Assembly (NCBI GenBank): GCA_010672925.1
Contig: JAAHFP010000022.1
Coordinates: forward strand, 1 to 64,000
Direction: 5' to 3'
Length of the DNA: 64,000 bases
Source of the DNA: Symploca sp. SIO1C2
GTDB taxonomy: Bacteria > Cyanobacteriota > Cyanobacteriia > Cyanobacteriales > Coleofasciculaceae
Position numbers and translations under genes: made by a program. Of this stretch, positions 8,165 through 17,118 are shown piece after piece. Under the pieces are notes generated by a model. The model was given only the letters and a program-made list of their open reading frames with translations, had not been told where the DNA came from and made no database searches. The stretch's first letter is position 1, and each line of letters starts with the position of its first letter.

Positions 8165-8260
8165 AGAGTAAACCTTTAGTTACTAGTTTGAGTACTAACC
8201 TGAGTGTACACTAAAAACTAATAGTTGACAAGCCAGAAACTAGTAGTGTACATTTAAAAC
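8165..8260 (+). promoter_or_regulatory. Lysogeny operator and rightward promoter
   Basis: The perfect palindrome AGTGTACACT is at 8203-8212 and a half-match, AGTAGTGTACA, is near 8242-8252. ACTAGT and GAGTACTAA elements lie between 8182 and 8198. A promoter reads TTGACA at 8225-8230, an 18-bp gap, then TACATT at 8249-8254, so the second site overlaps the -10 box. This is the expected operator arrangement for the adjacent XRE repressor. Confidence 0.6.
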
Positions 8261-8450
8261 ATGAACAGCAGAGAGAGCGGCGCAAACCCGCAAGACCAAC
8301 TACCTACTCGAAGCCTCCATACTCAGACTAAAACCGAGACATAAGTATAAAGCGTGAGTTATTAACAAAGCAAAACCCTCGCCAAACAGCCTGGAAAACT
8401 ACTGACGAGGGATTACAGGTTAAACCCAATTAGTTAAACCTAATTAAATT

Positions 8451-8948
8451 ATGACATCAACACTAACCCAAAGCACACAAACAACCGAAGCCCTATCCTA
8501 TGCAGATCGCGTAACCATTGCCTCTGTACTAACCTGGGACTCAATCGGCAAAACCTTCAGCCCTGATGAGATTGAAGCCATCCGAATTGATGGTGAAATA
8601 GTATGGGTAAAACTCACCCAAGGCTCATGGCCAATCAGCCGGTATATGTTCAGAAGTATACTGGATGCCCAACGCGCTTCAATCAACAAACAGATGGAGC
8701 AGATTGTTGAGATTGAAGCTCAAGAGGTGATGGAAAGCGAACGAGAGATGGATGAAATCATCCATGCCACTAATACTCAAGAACTACACCTAGGAATTGA
8801 TAGCTCGCTCACAGAAGCAATCGGAAGCAACCCTAACGCCATTTTTGGAGAATTCATTGAACCCTCAGGCAAGGAAATCGCCACATTCCCAGTAGCTGAG
8901 AATGGCTACCACGATCCTTGCTGGACAATGGATGATACAGAACTTTGA
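8451..8948 (+). CDS. Early-operon protein, unknown (165 aa)
   Basis: First gene of the rightward early operon. Residues about 37-75 (PDEIEAIRIDGEIVWVKL ... ISRYMFRSIL) match the corresponding stretch of the next gene product (HHIDLDGEIISTVLIK ... LKREYFQQLF), so the two share a domain. The rest is acidic and helical. The 190-bp leader before it holds a CCCTCG/CGAGGG hairpin (about 8376-8414) and short GTTAAACC repeats. No function can be named. Confidence 0.6.
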   Translation: MTSTLTQSTQTTEALSYADRVTIASVLTWDSIGKTFSPDEIEAIRIDGEIVWVKLTQGSWPISRYMFRSILDAQRASINKQMEQIVEIEAQEVMESEREMDEIIHATNTQELHLGIDSSLTEAIGSNPNAIFGEFIEPSGKEIATFPVAENGYHDPCWTMDDTEL

Positions 8949-9030
8949 CGAGCATCTTTGCCACAAACTTGAACTAATCCAGTCATTTGACCGGGTGCAT
9001 TAATACCAGAAATCTACACAAAATATTATC

Positions 9031-9678
9031 ATGGCCAAAGAATTGTCTCGCTTGGATGACGATGAAAAGCTGATTGTTCAAGCCATCATCAAAGAAGTTC
9101 ATGGAAACGATGTAGCTCTTAGCGAAGTAATCACCTTTGAACCCCATCATATAGATTTAGACGGGGAAATTATCTCCACAGTCCTTATCAAGACAAATAA
9201 CAAGCTATACACTCTCAAGCGAGAGTATTTTCAACAGCTATTTCAAAAGTACACCAAAATTGCGCTCTCAGCAGTTAAAAACGCTGTTCAGCAAGAAGCA
9301 GAAGCCGTCAGACATAAAGCAGAGATTGAAGCCAATGCCCCTTCCTCTCCACGGGAAGTGCGGGTAGATTCTTCCAGTAATACAGAAAAGCGTGAAATAC
9401 CTACTACACCACAACTAGACAAAAATGAACCTCTTTGTTGTGAGTTGACGCATCTCTCTCCATGCAAGGTGAGCAAAAAAGTAGGGAAGACTAAAAAACT
9501 TATGGCCAAAATCCAGCAAGGGATTGAGCAGGTTAGAGAGGTTCTTCAGCACAACAAGTTCAAGATACACCAATGGGGCAAGCCTGCCAATCAGATTTGG
9601 GAGAAACTCACCAATGCCCTGGATGCAATGCTGGTGAAGCCCCGTGTTTGGATAGCTTTTAGGAGGTGTCTACAGTGA
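9031..9678 (+). CDS. Early-operon protein, unknown (215 aa)
   Basis: The N-terminal domain (about 1-95) is shared with the preceding gene product. The middle is a low-complexity linker rich in Ser, Pro and Thr (about 108-135), and the C-terminal part is basic and helical, possibly nucleic-acid binding. Its end carries an AGGAGGTG ribosome site for the 22-codon gene that overlaps its stop codon. Confidence 0.6.
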   Translation: MAKELSRLDDDEKLIVQAIIKEVHGNDVALSEVITFEPHHIDLDGEIISTVLIKTNNKLYTLKREYFQQLFQKYTKIALSAVKNAVQQEAEAVRHKAEIEANAPSSPREVRVDSSSNTEKREIPTTPQLDKNEPLCCELTHLSPCKVSKKVGKTKKLMAKIQQGIEQVREVLQHNKFKIHQWGKPANQIWEKLTNALDAMLVKPRVWIAFRRCLQ

Positions 9679-9743
9679 TTCATTTAACGATTGAAGTAAT
9701 ACTTTGGTTCGTAGTTTTGTACATAATTTCCAGTCTTAGTTAG
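9675..9743 (+). CDS. 22-residue single-span membrane microprotein
   Basis: GTG start at 9675 overlapping the previous stop (GTGA), preceded by a near-perfect AGGAGGTG site 6 nt upstream. The product, beginning MIHLTIEVILWFVVLYIIS, is one continuous hydrophobic helix. Its stop codon TAG is itself part of the TAGGAG ribosome site of the next gene. Such tight packing supports real translation. A membrane-acting phage microprotein is an inference. Confidence 0.5.
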   Translation: MIHLTIEVILWFVVLYIISSLS

Positions 9744-9754
9744 GAGTAAAGAAT

Positions 9755-10504
9755 ATGGCCAAGGCAAACAAAGAAGGATTCATCATAGGCGGCGACGGTC
9801 ATGCTGGATTAACGGCAAGGAAAGCAGCAAAAATACTGGGCTTGAATTACCACACTGTAGCTTTATTGATCAAAATTGGAAAAGTTTTTACCGACAGAGA
9901 AGAGAATGACATCCTCTTTGCAGGATTTCAGGGAGATAACCTCTGCAAGCTTGCTACTTTCTACGCCCATTCAGAGCAATGTTCTGTGGAAACCAGAAAC
10001 AAATGCATAGACATGCTTAACAAAGCTTCTAAAAAGGGAATGCAGGCAATTATTGATGAACTGGCGGGTGTTAACGACCTATCAGATTTATCGAAGTCTA
10101 TACTTGAACCAGTGCCAACTGTAGCACTTGATCAGCAAATTCAAGAATTGTCCGAAAGGATAGCTGCATTGGAGGAACAAATCCAACAAGATACAGTTTA
10201 TCAGCACAAATATAACCTAAATGTGACAGAAAATAAACACGCCAAAATGTCACAAAAGAATAATTTTAAGCGGCATCTAAAGCAATGGATCGAGCAAGAA
10301 CTACACTTTTACAGTATGAACTTGCAAGACTTTGCTCAAGTTTTAAGCGTAAACGCTGGAGTGAAAGTTTCTACCGAAATGCTACGTGCCTGGAAAGAGG
10401 GAGATCTCAAACAACTTCCGAGTCAAAGGGGGTTGAAAGCGATCGCTGCGTGGCGTGATGAGCCTGTCAATCAAACAGTTAGCTGGTTAGTGCATGGGAA
10501 GTAG
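9755..10504 (+). CDS. Two-domain DNA-binding phage protein
   Basis: 249 residues. N-terminal MerR-like HTH (LTARKAAKILGLNYHTVALL, about 19-38), a coiled coil (about 123-150), then a C-terminal domain (about 166-249) that is a paralogue of the N-terminal domain of the protein at 1710-2360. Ribosome site GGAG lies 9 nt before ATG. Probably an early regulator or replication accessory protein. Confidence 0.55.
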   Translation: MAKANKEGFIIGGDGHAGLTARKAAKILGLNYHTVALLIKIGKVFTDREENDILFAGFQGDNLCKLATFYAHSEQCSVETRNKCIDMLNKASKKGMQAIIDELAGVNDLSDLSKSILEPVPTVALDQQIQELSERIAALEEQIQQDTVYQHKYNLNVTENKHAKMSQKNNFKRHLKQWIEQELHFYSMNLQDFAQVLSVNAGVKVSTEMLRAWKEGDLKQLPSQRGLKAIAAWRDEPVNQTVSWLVHGK

Positions 10505-10580
10505 GAGTAAATTTTAAATATGACAAAGGATATGAAGTTAATTATATCCTTTGGTATTCCCAATTTTGAGGAGAGTACCA

Positions 10581-11126
10581 ATGCGTAAATCAGAACTCAT
10601 CCAACAACTCGAAAACCATCCAAACTTTGACGTTGACCGCCTCTACGAAATAGCCCAAGGTCGCCAGTTAACAAAAGCAGTCCTATGGGAATACCTCTGT
10701 GAACTAACAGCATGGAAGCCATTAGAGGTGGTTCAATCCACAAGCCCCAATTGGTACTTAGTAGCTAGTAGCAGCGAGACAGGGCTTTGGTATAAGGTTA
10801 ATATCACAAGTCAAGTTTGTGATTGTATCTACAGCGAGTACCGCACAACTCCCTGTTGTCATCTATCAGCTGCGATGGCACATCAAGAGAATCAGTGGAT
10901 AGAACGTGCAGCTAAATATGGGCTTACTGTCTCAGTTGTGGATGGTAAGTACCAGGTGCAAGACAAAATGACTGGTTCCTGTGTAGGGGAAATATGGTTT
11001 GACGAGGATGAGCAACTCTGGTTCCTAACTGAACCAAGAAAGCCAGGAATTTTGAGGTACGAGGGGGTGGATGAGGTTATCGAGTATTTGTCAGCAGTAG
11101 TAAGTTTTGGAAGTCAATTAGCTTGA
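10581..11126 (+). CDS. SWIM zinc-finger protein
   Basis: 181 residues from ATG 10581, chosen for the GAGGAG ribosome site 8 nt upstream. The SWIM motif is clear: C80, C82, then C92/C93 and H94 (VCDC ... TPCCH), a fold used for DNA or protein contacts. The C-terminal half (about 125-175) has two short beta-rich repeats around Trp and Tyr. It sits in the early operon. A 9-bp hairpin (AAAGGATAT/ATATCCTTT, about 10524-10551) lies just upstream. Confidence 0.7.
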   Translation: MRKSELIQQLENHPNFDVDRLYEIAQGRQLTKAVLWEYLCELTAWKPLEVVQSTSPNWYLVASSSETGLWYKVNITSQVCDCIYSEYRTTPCCHLSAAMAHQENQWIERAAKYGLTVSVVDGKYQVQDKMTGSCVGEIWFDEDEQLWFLTEPRKPGILRYEGVDEVIEYLSAVVSFGSQLA

Positions 11127-11137
11127 GGAGAAAAAGG

Positions 11138-11464
11138 ATGATTAATTCAGCAGATAAAGCCAAAGAATTACTTGTTCATTATTTTCAGATTTCAAACAAT
11201 CACGGTCTCAATGCAGATAATCATAGCGAAATCGAAAATATTGTTAATTGCATTATTGAAGCAGCGGTTTACGAAATAGAGCAACGGGTGGTTGCGACAA
11301 AGCCTAGTCAAGCCAATAGCGTAACAAAATGGCGATTTTGCGAGAGAGGGGAAGAAGAAGTCGTTGAACTACCAACTAAGCTCTCTGTTCAAGAAGTCCG
11401 CCAAGTATTTTATGAATGGTTGTCCGACAGAACTACCGCTTATTTTGATTTGATTCACGACTAA
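11138..11464 (+). CDS. Early-operon protein, unknown (108 aa)
   Basis: Start ATG 11138 with GAGGAG 9 nt upstream, which overlaps the end of the SWIM gene. Acidic helical protein; residues about 85-105 (LSVQEVRQVFYEWLSDRT) form an amphipathic helix. No recognised family. Co-transcribed with its neighbours. Confidence 0.55.
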   Translation: MINSADKAKELLVHYFQISNNHGLNADNHSEIENIVNCIIEAAVYEIEQRVVATKPSQANSVTKWRFCERGEEEVVELPTKLSVQEVRQVFYEWLSDRTTAYFDLIHD

Positions 11465-11536
11465 GGATTTTTGCGCAACCTGCATGAGTGGTTGGGTTTG
11501 TTGGCTACCACAAGTAAATCTAAAACAGACACAGCA

Positions 11537-12334
11537 ATGACGACAAAAAAGACTGAACAGACCAAAAAATTGCGCCCTATCATTTTTGATGATGAGCCAT
11601 TTAATGTTTTAGTATCTCTTGCCGGTTCTGGTGGAATACGAGGGGTTGATGACGAAAAACTAGGGGATAACTTTTCCTGTTTTGTCCTCAAAACCAACCT
11701 CTGGTATGGATTACCAAAGTGGGACAAAGGCGATCCAGAACAAGGAAAAGTTCCTCAATCAGACTTTTGGACTCAACTACTCTTTGTTCCCACTGAGGGC
11801 ATCAAAGCAGATAATAAATTGTACAGTAAAGTCAGCGATCGCACTGTTTGTCAAATGTTCAAGCGAGGGCGACATTTAAATACTTTTTCCGCTGCTTGTA
11901 AAACCACTCGCAATGAAGTCAAACTAGACGACTTACTGGATGAACTGAATATTCCAGAGCTTCAAGCGTGGCAGCTTGTTGTCTGGACGCCGGAATTCGT
12001 GGGCAAGTCAAATAAACATGGTAACTACTCTGCTCTTAAATGGGAGTGGAGTATGCCAGAAGGGGAGCGTCAACTAGAAACTCAAAGTCGAATTATCAAA
12101 ATGTATCAGGAGTTTGGCACAAACCCGATTGAACTTGAGTATGAAATAGATCCAGGATTACTCAACTTGGATACTCTTGAACCTGAAGAAAAACGCAAGT
12201 TCAAAAAACTAATTGCTAGCCAGAACCAACCAATCTTACTCGGTGAAGCAGCACAAGCGTTTGCGGCCTTGCCTCAACAAATAGAACAAGCTGCGATCAA
12301 AGCAGAAGCAGATTCTTCTGCTGGCAGCAAATAA
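11537..12334 (+). CDS. Early phage protein, possibly DNA-binding (265 aa)
   Basis: Conserved-looking globular protein. Start is uncertain: ATG 11537 has no ribosome site, while TTG 11471 has AAGGA just upstream and would add 22 residues. The sequence alternates strands and basic loops (KLRPIIFDDEPFNVLVSL ... FWTQLLFVP), ending in an acidic, Ala- and Gln-rich tail (about 215-265). The place before the clamp fusion and the acidic C-terminus would suit a single-strand-binding or recombination protein. That is inference only. Confidence 0.5.
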   Translation: MTTKKTEQTKKLRPIIFDDEPFNVLVSLAGSGGIRGVDDEKLGDNFSCFVLKTNLWYGLPKWDKGDPEQGKVPQSDFWTQLLFVPTEGIKADNKLYSKVSDRTVCQMFKRGRHLNTFSAACKTTRNEVKLDDLLDELNIPELQAWQLVVWTPEFVGKSNKHGNYSALKWEWSMPEGERQLETQSRIIKMYQEFGTNPIELEYEIDPGLLNLDTLEPEEKRKFKKLIASQNQPILLGEAAQAFAALPQQIEQAAIKAEADSSAGSK

Positions 12335-12345
12335 GACCAATAGTC

Positions 12346-12371
12346 AGTCCCTGGGTTAACAAACAGGGACT
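12346..12371 (+). terminator. Hairpin between early genes
   Basis: AGTCCCTG (12346-12353) and CAGGGACT (12364-12371) form a perfect 8-bp stem with a 10-nt loop followed by ATTTA. The T-run is weak, so it may attenuate rather than end transcription. Confidence 0.4.
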
Positions 12372-12382
12372 ATTTAAAACTA

Positions 12383-12562
12383 ATGAAAAAAGTTATTTGT
12401 GGACACTGGAATTTCATTGTCAAAGATGCATGGATTCTCTGTCAAGATTGTCACATGGGGATCAACATTAACTCGCCCCAAGGTCAACGCTTGCTAAAGA
12501 CAAAAGAGTCCAAGTCACCACTAGACTTTCAGCAACAACAAGCATACAACTCACTGGTTTAA
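12383..12562 (+). CDS. Small Cys/His protein, 59 aa
   Basis: Frame from ATG 12383 with possible zinc ligands: ICGHW (Cys6, His8) and LCQDCH (Cys20, Cys23, His24). The C-terminal half is polar and Gln-rich. No strong ribosome site. Its position between two operon genes and the spaced ligands support it; function unknown. Confidence 0.45.
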   Translation: MKKVICGHWNFIVKDAWILCQDCHMGININSPQGQRLLKTKESKSPLDFQQQQAYNSLV

Positions 12563-12654
12563 TCGTACAAAGAGTTGGTAAAAAACGCCGGTACGGATGA
12601 TCCAGAAGTGTTAGCAAGTTTTGCGAATAATTCAATTGAGTGAGGAGTTAAAGA

Positions 12655-14643
12655 ATGGCTTCAATCATTCCTGAAAATGTATTGGAAGTACTAACAAATT
12701 CAACAATACAATGTAACCGCTTAATTCTGCCACCTGACCAGCTAGATAGAAAGATTTACAAACAGGTGGATGACGTATTAATCCGAATGGGAGGAAAGTG
12801 GAACAGAAAGGAAAAAGTCCATATTTTTCCTAAATCTGTTGATATTCAAGCAGCATTGGAAGAAATTCTGAGTAACGGGAAAAAGCCTGAGAAAAATCCA
12901 CATTCGTTTTTTGAAACACCACAACTGATCGTGGAGCAAATGCTGAGATTTGTTGGCAATCAACCAAGGAGCTTTCTGGAACCTTCCGCTGGCAATGGGG
13001 CAATTGCTAGCGAAATACGAAAAAAGTATCCAAACTCTTATCTCCACCTTGTAGAAATAGACAAGGATAGGGCTAAAGAACTTATGCTTCAAGGATATTC
13101 AGTCGAAGCAGGCGATTTTTTGAATCTTGCCCTTGAACCGGTAGACTGTATCTTGATGAACCCACCTTTCAGTCATCCACGAGGGGCTTACATTGACCAC
13201 ATACAAAAGGCGTGGTCTCTTTTAAATGAAGAAGGGAGCTTGATAGCGATCGCTCCTTTATCATTTACATTCGCCAAAGACAAGAGATCCACAGAATTTA
13301 GAAATTTTGTTTCTGACAATGGATCATGGGAGAAACTACCAGATGATTCTTTCAAAGAATCAGGTACATCGGTATCTACAGTACTCATTGCGCTGAAGAA
13401 AAGAAAGTCTGTATCAGTGCAACCGCAATCCCACATTCTAAAACTTACTTCCACTCAAAGTGACCTCAATACCAACCTCTCATTGGTGAAAAGAGTTGTC
13501 CCAGATAAGCCCCATCACCCCATCTGCAAGAATATCTTGTTAGTGGCAGACTCAAAAACTCAACAAGTACAATTGACAGCGTTTGATTTGAGTTTGGGTA
13601 TTCAGACTAGCTTTAATGCTGTGGTAGAAACAGATGGAAAAATTGCGATTCCTGCCAAACTACTCAACGACATTGTTTCCCGTCTGCCAGAAGGAGAAAT
13701 TACCCTCACCAGTGAGAGCACGATAGTAGACACTGAAGCTGAAGAAAATAGCATCAAGATAACCTTGACTTCTACATCAGGACGCTATCAAATGCAAGGC
13801 ATGAGTGCTGAAGAGTTTCCCTCACTCCCACAAATTGAAGATGGAGTCGCAGTTGAACTACCAGTAGAAGCCTTAATGACAGGGGTGCGGGGTTCTTTGT
13901 TTGCCACCAGTACTGATGAAACTAAGCAGGTATTGACAGGGGTTCATCTGAAAATACAGCAAGAAAACCTAGAATTTGCCGCTACAGATGGTCATCGGTT
14001 AGCGGTAGTGCAAACTACTAACAACCTACCATCCCCTCCTGGGAGTGACGAAAGCGATGCAGCAGCTGTAGCAGAAGCATCGGAGACTTCCCCATTGGAG
14101 TTAACTTTACCAGCTACAGCCCTACGAGAACTGGAACGAATGCTAGGGATGAGTCAACCTAATGACACTGTTGCTCTTCACTTTGAGCAGGGTCAAATTG
14201 TCTTCAAAGGAGGGGGACACCACTTAACCAGCCGTACTCTGGAAGGACAATACCCCGCTTACCGTAAGCTAATTCCGGACTCTTTTATACGCCAGCTCAC
14301 AATTGAGCGGCGTCAACTACTCAGTGCGGTGGAAAGGATTGCGGTATTGGCGGATAAAGAAAAGAAGGTGATCAAGTTTAATATTGATAGCGTTCAACAA
14401 CAGATTAACCTATCTGTAGACACTCAGTTGAGTAGTGGACAAGAGTCAGTATCGGCACAAATATCTGGTGATAGCTTGGAAATTGGTTTTAACTTCAAGT
14501 ATCTAATAGAAGGACTGAAGACGCTTTCTACAGATGAAATTCAGATGCTTGTTAACGAAGCCAGTACACCTGTCATTTTAACCCCTCTGGGTGGCTTGAA
14601 AATGACTTACTTGATTATGCCTATCAAGATTCACCATAATTGA
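12655..14643 (+). CDS. dnaN: DNA adenine methyltransferase-like domain fused to DNA polymerase III beta clamp
   Basis: 662 residues in one uninterrupted frame (ribosome site GAGGAG, 9 nt). Residues about 85-250 are a class I SAM-dependent methyltransferase: motif I FLEPSAGNGAIASEI at 108-121 and catalytic NPPF at 169-172, typical of N6-adenine DNA methylases. Residues about 261-662 are a complete three-domain sliding clamp: LAATDGHRLAVV-like FAATDGHRLAVV, LEGQYPAYRKLIP, and the C-terminal MPIKI where bacterial clamps have MPMRL. The N-terminal 80 residues are unassigned. A clamp tethered to a methylase could modify element DNA as it is copied. It is followed by the helicase gene. Confidence 0.85.
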   Translation: MASIIPENVLEVLTNSTIQCNRLILPPDQLDRKIYKQVDDVLIRMGGKWNRKEKVHIFPKSVDIQAALEEILSNGKKPEKNPHSFFETPQLIVEQMLRFVGNQPRSFLEPSAGNGAIASEIRKKYPNSYLHLVEIDKDRAKELMLQGYSVEAGDFLNLALEPVDCILMNPPFSHPRGAYIDHIQKAWSLLNEEGSLIAIAPLSFTFAKDKRSTEFRNFVSDNGSWEKLPDDSFKESGTSVSTVLIALKKRKSVSVQPQSHILKLTSTQSDLNTNLSLVKRVVPDKPHHPICKNILLVADSKTQQVQLTAFDLSLGIQTSFNAVVETDGKIAIPAKLLNDIVSRLPEGEITLTSESTIVDTEAEENSIKITLTSTSGRYQMQGMSAEEFPSLPQIEDGVAVELPVEALMTGVRGSLFATSTDETKQVLTGVHLKIQQENLEFAATDGHRLAVVQTTNNLPSPPGSDESDAAAVAEASETSPLELTLPATALRELERMLGMSQPNDTVALHFEQGQIVFKGGGHHLTSRTLEGQYPAYRKLIPDSFIRQLTIERRQLLSAVERIAVLADKEKKVIKFNIDSVQQQINLSVDTQLSSGQESVSAQISGDSLEIGFNFKYLIEGLKTLSTDEIQMLVNEASTPVILTPLGGLKMTYLIMPIKIHHN

Positions 14644-14706
14644 TTGATTGTTAGCGCCGCTAGCGCTTGAAGTCAGGGGCGCTAACAGAATTGGAGAACT
14701 TGCACG

Positions 14707-16890
14707 ATGTTAGCACAGCAATCACAACAAACTGAAAAACTTTGCGGCAGTATCTGTCGTATAACTTTTAAAGCGGAAGACTCTGGGTATGCGGTACTCA
14801 AAATACAGACTCCTGAATTCGAGGTTGTCACAGCAGTAGGTATCATCCCTGATGCTCAACAAGGACTCGATATTGAGTTAAACGGGGAGTGGGTTCGCCA
14901 TCCTAAGTGGGGACAGCAATTTAAAGTTCTCTCCTACCATATGCCAGAACCAACACAGGAGGAAGGGATGGTTGCTTTCCTGTCCTGCCTTGATGGGTTA
15001 GGGGAATCAAAGGCTCAAAAGATTGTAGAGTACTTTGGGGAGAATACTTTTAGAGTCTTCTCCGAAGATAGCACTCGCTTGTTGGAAATACCAGGAATTG
15101 GAAAGAAAACTCTGCCCAAAATACTAGAATCATTCCAGGAAAAGAAAGAATTAAGTCGGTTAATTGGATTCCTTCATGAGCTTGGAGTATCAGCTAGCTA
15201 TGCTAAGCGCATTTATGAGGAATACGGCGACAATGCCATCGGATGCATTAAAGCCAATCCTTATTTGTTAGCGGAGGAAGTCAGAGGCTTTGGGTTTAAG
15301 AGAGCAGATGAAGTTGCCAGGGGATTAGGGATTGGTGTTGATGCCTCAGTACGCATTACAGCAGCGATTTTCCACAACTTAAAAGAAGCAGCCAACAGAA
15401 ATGGGCATTGCTTTTTGCCATTAAACGATCTTCTATTCTCTGCGAAAGCATCACTAACTCTACCTGATTATCAACCCTGTGATCAAGAAATTGTACAACA
15501 TGTGAGCACCCTTAGTATCAAGGGAGTACTTGTAGAAGAGAATGGTAGAATCTACCTGCGCTCTTACCACCAAGCTGAACTGGAATTATCAGCAACACTT
15601 CGGTCATTATGTGGAAAGCTAGAGTTGGAGTGTGAAGATTTAGAAGATTGGCTAATTGATTACGAGATAGAAAATGAAATTCAATTAGCAACTCAACAAA
15701 GAGAAGCAGTTAAGCTGGCTGCCTCAAATAACTTAATGGTGATCACGGGTGGAGCAGGAGTAGGAAAATCCACAATATCCAAAGCTATTTTGAGCTATTG
15801 GCATAGCCAGAAAAAGAGAGTGGTAGCAATAGCACCAACGGGAAAAGCTGCACAAAGAATCCGTGAAGTAGCAGATTTCCCAGACGCTAGTACGATCCAC
15901 AGGCTATTAGGTTGGACAGGTTACAGCTTTCTGCACGACAAAGATAATCCTCTTGATGCTGACGCTTTCTTGATTGATGAAGGGTCAATGATTGACCTTA
16001 AATTAGCTCATGCTTTGTTTGATGCGATTCCTCCCCATGCAACCGTTGTGATCGTGGGAGATGTAAATCAGTTACCATCAGTAGGTGCTGGCAATGTCCT
16101 TCGAGATATTATCGATTCCGAAGAGATTCCAGTGGTCAGACTAACTGAGATTTTTCGCCAAATTGCTAAGAGTAAGATTATTCAAGCATCACAAGCTATC
16201 AATGAAGGCTATTTCCCCAGCCTAGAAAAATTGGGGCGTGATTCTGAGCCCAAGACAGATGCACTGTGGATTCCCTGCTCTCAAGGACAAATTCCAGAGG
16301 CTATTGAGTGGCTAGTTAATGACAAGCTTTTAAATATGGGGTACGAAGAAGATGATATTCAGTGCCTTTCCCCTATGCACAAAGGAGATGTGGGAAATAT
16401 TGAACTTAACAAGCTAATTCAACAAGCATGGAATCCGAAATATCCCATCCAATCAAACTGTGGAATATTTAGAGAAGGCGATCGTGTTATCCAGACCCGT
16501 AATGACTACAATAAGCTGGTATTCAATGGAGATATCGGAAATATTGTAGAAATCGACAAAGAGGAGAATATTGCCTTAATTTGCTACCCGGATTTTGATG
16601 GTAATGATCGCTTTATTGAATATCAATTATCCGATCTCAAAGATGTGATGCTGGCATACAGTATTTCAGTGCATCGCTCCCAAGGCAGTGAGTTTCCTGT
16701 GGTGATTCTCCCAGTATCCATGCAGCAGTACATGATGTTACAACGAAACCTTTATTACACAGGAGTGACTCGCGGGAAGAAACTGGTGGTGATTGTAGGG
16801 GAAGAGAAGCCATTACAAATTGCGGTGCAGACTAACCGCGTCTTAAACCGCAATACCACGCTTAGGGAGCGGTTGGCAGGCAATCTGTAG
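14707..16890 (+). CDS. recD2: RecD2-like SF1 DNA helicase
   Basis: 727 residues, the usual size of RecD2. N-terminal OB-like part, then helix-hairpin-helix motifs (about 90-200), then the motor: Walker A GGAGVGKST (about 348-356), motif II DEGS in FLIDEGSMI, VIVGDVNQLPSVGAGN, and motif VI VTRGKKLVVIV near the C-terminus. It is a 5'-3' helicase in characterised relatives. Placed 63 bp after the clamp fusion, it likely serves replication or recombination of the element. Confidence 0.85.
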   Translation: MLAQQSQQTEKLCGSICRITFKAEDSGYAVLKIQTPEFEVVTAVGIIPDAQQGLDIELNGEWVRHPKWGQQFKVLSYHMPEPTQEEGMVAFLSCLDGLGESKAQKIVEYFGENTFRVFSEDSTRLLEIPGIGKKTLPKILESFQEKKELSRLIGFLHELGVSASYAKRIYEEYGDNAIGCIKANPYLLAEEVRGFGFKRADEVARGLGIGVDASVRITAAIFHNLKEAANRNGHCFLPLNDLLFSAKASLTLPDYQPCDQEIVQHVSTLSIKGVLVEENGRIYLRSYHQAELELSATLRSLCGKLELECEDLEDWLIDYEIENEIQLATQQREAVKLAASNNLMVITGGAGVGKSTISKAILSYWHSQKKRVVAIAPTGKAAQRIREVADFPDASTIHRLLGWTGYSFLHDKDNPLDADAFLIDEGSMIDLKLAHALFDAIPPHATVVIVGDVNQLPSVGAGNVLRDIIDSEEIPVVRLTEIFRQIAKSKIIQASQAINEGYFPSLEKLGRDSEPKTDALWIPCSQGQIPEAIEWLVNDKLLNMGYEEDDIQCLSPMHKGDVGNIELNKLIQQAWNPKYPIQSNCGIFREGDRVIQTRNDYNKLVFNGDIGNIVEIDKEENIALICYPDFDGNDRFIEYQLSDLKDVMLAYSISVHRSQGSEFPVVILPVSMQQYMMLQRNLYYTGVTRGKKLVVIVGEEKPLQIAVQTNRVLNRNTTLRERLAGNL

Positions 16891-17118
16891 GACTTATCGT
16901 ATCTTCAATGGTCACGTTACTGTTCTCATGATGGAAAAAAAGCTTACCATTAAACATCGAGTTATATCAGCAAGCGAACTCATTACCAGAGGGAAAAGAA
17001 GTGTTTGCTGCTTACCAAGTGAGTTTGGGCTTTATCTGGGCTTGATTTTTTTTAAGTCCCGTTAGACGCTCAAGTATGTGGAAAATAGAGAGAGAGTAAT
17101 CACTTTGAAAGATTATAG
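16891..17118. other. Gap between replication genes and CHAT cassette
   Basis: 228 bp. Two overlapping short frames exist (44 codons at 16931-17065 and another reading phase ending near 17046), neither with a ribosome site, and I do not call either. The stretch must hold the promoter of the CHAT cassette, but no clear boxes are seen. Confidence 0.4.

Noticed and set aside
8902-9003. 33-codon frame overlapping the end of the first early gene
   Set aside because: Plausible composition but no ribosome site and fully dependent on another gene's frame for most of its length.
10520-10588. 22-codon frame before the SWIM gene
   Set aside because: Ribosome site too far (about 13 nt) and the region is better explained as a hairpin leader.
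12778-13454. Antisense frames within the methylase-clamp gene
   Set aside because: Shadows of a strong coding frame, without ribosome sites or domain features.
16931-17065. Frame of 44 codons (MEKKLTIKHR...) before the CHAT gene
   Set aside because: No ribosome site, and an overlapping phase looks equally protein-like; neither can be supported.
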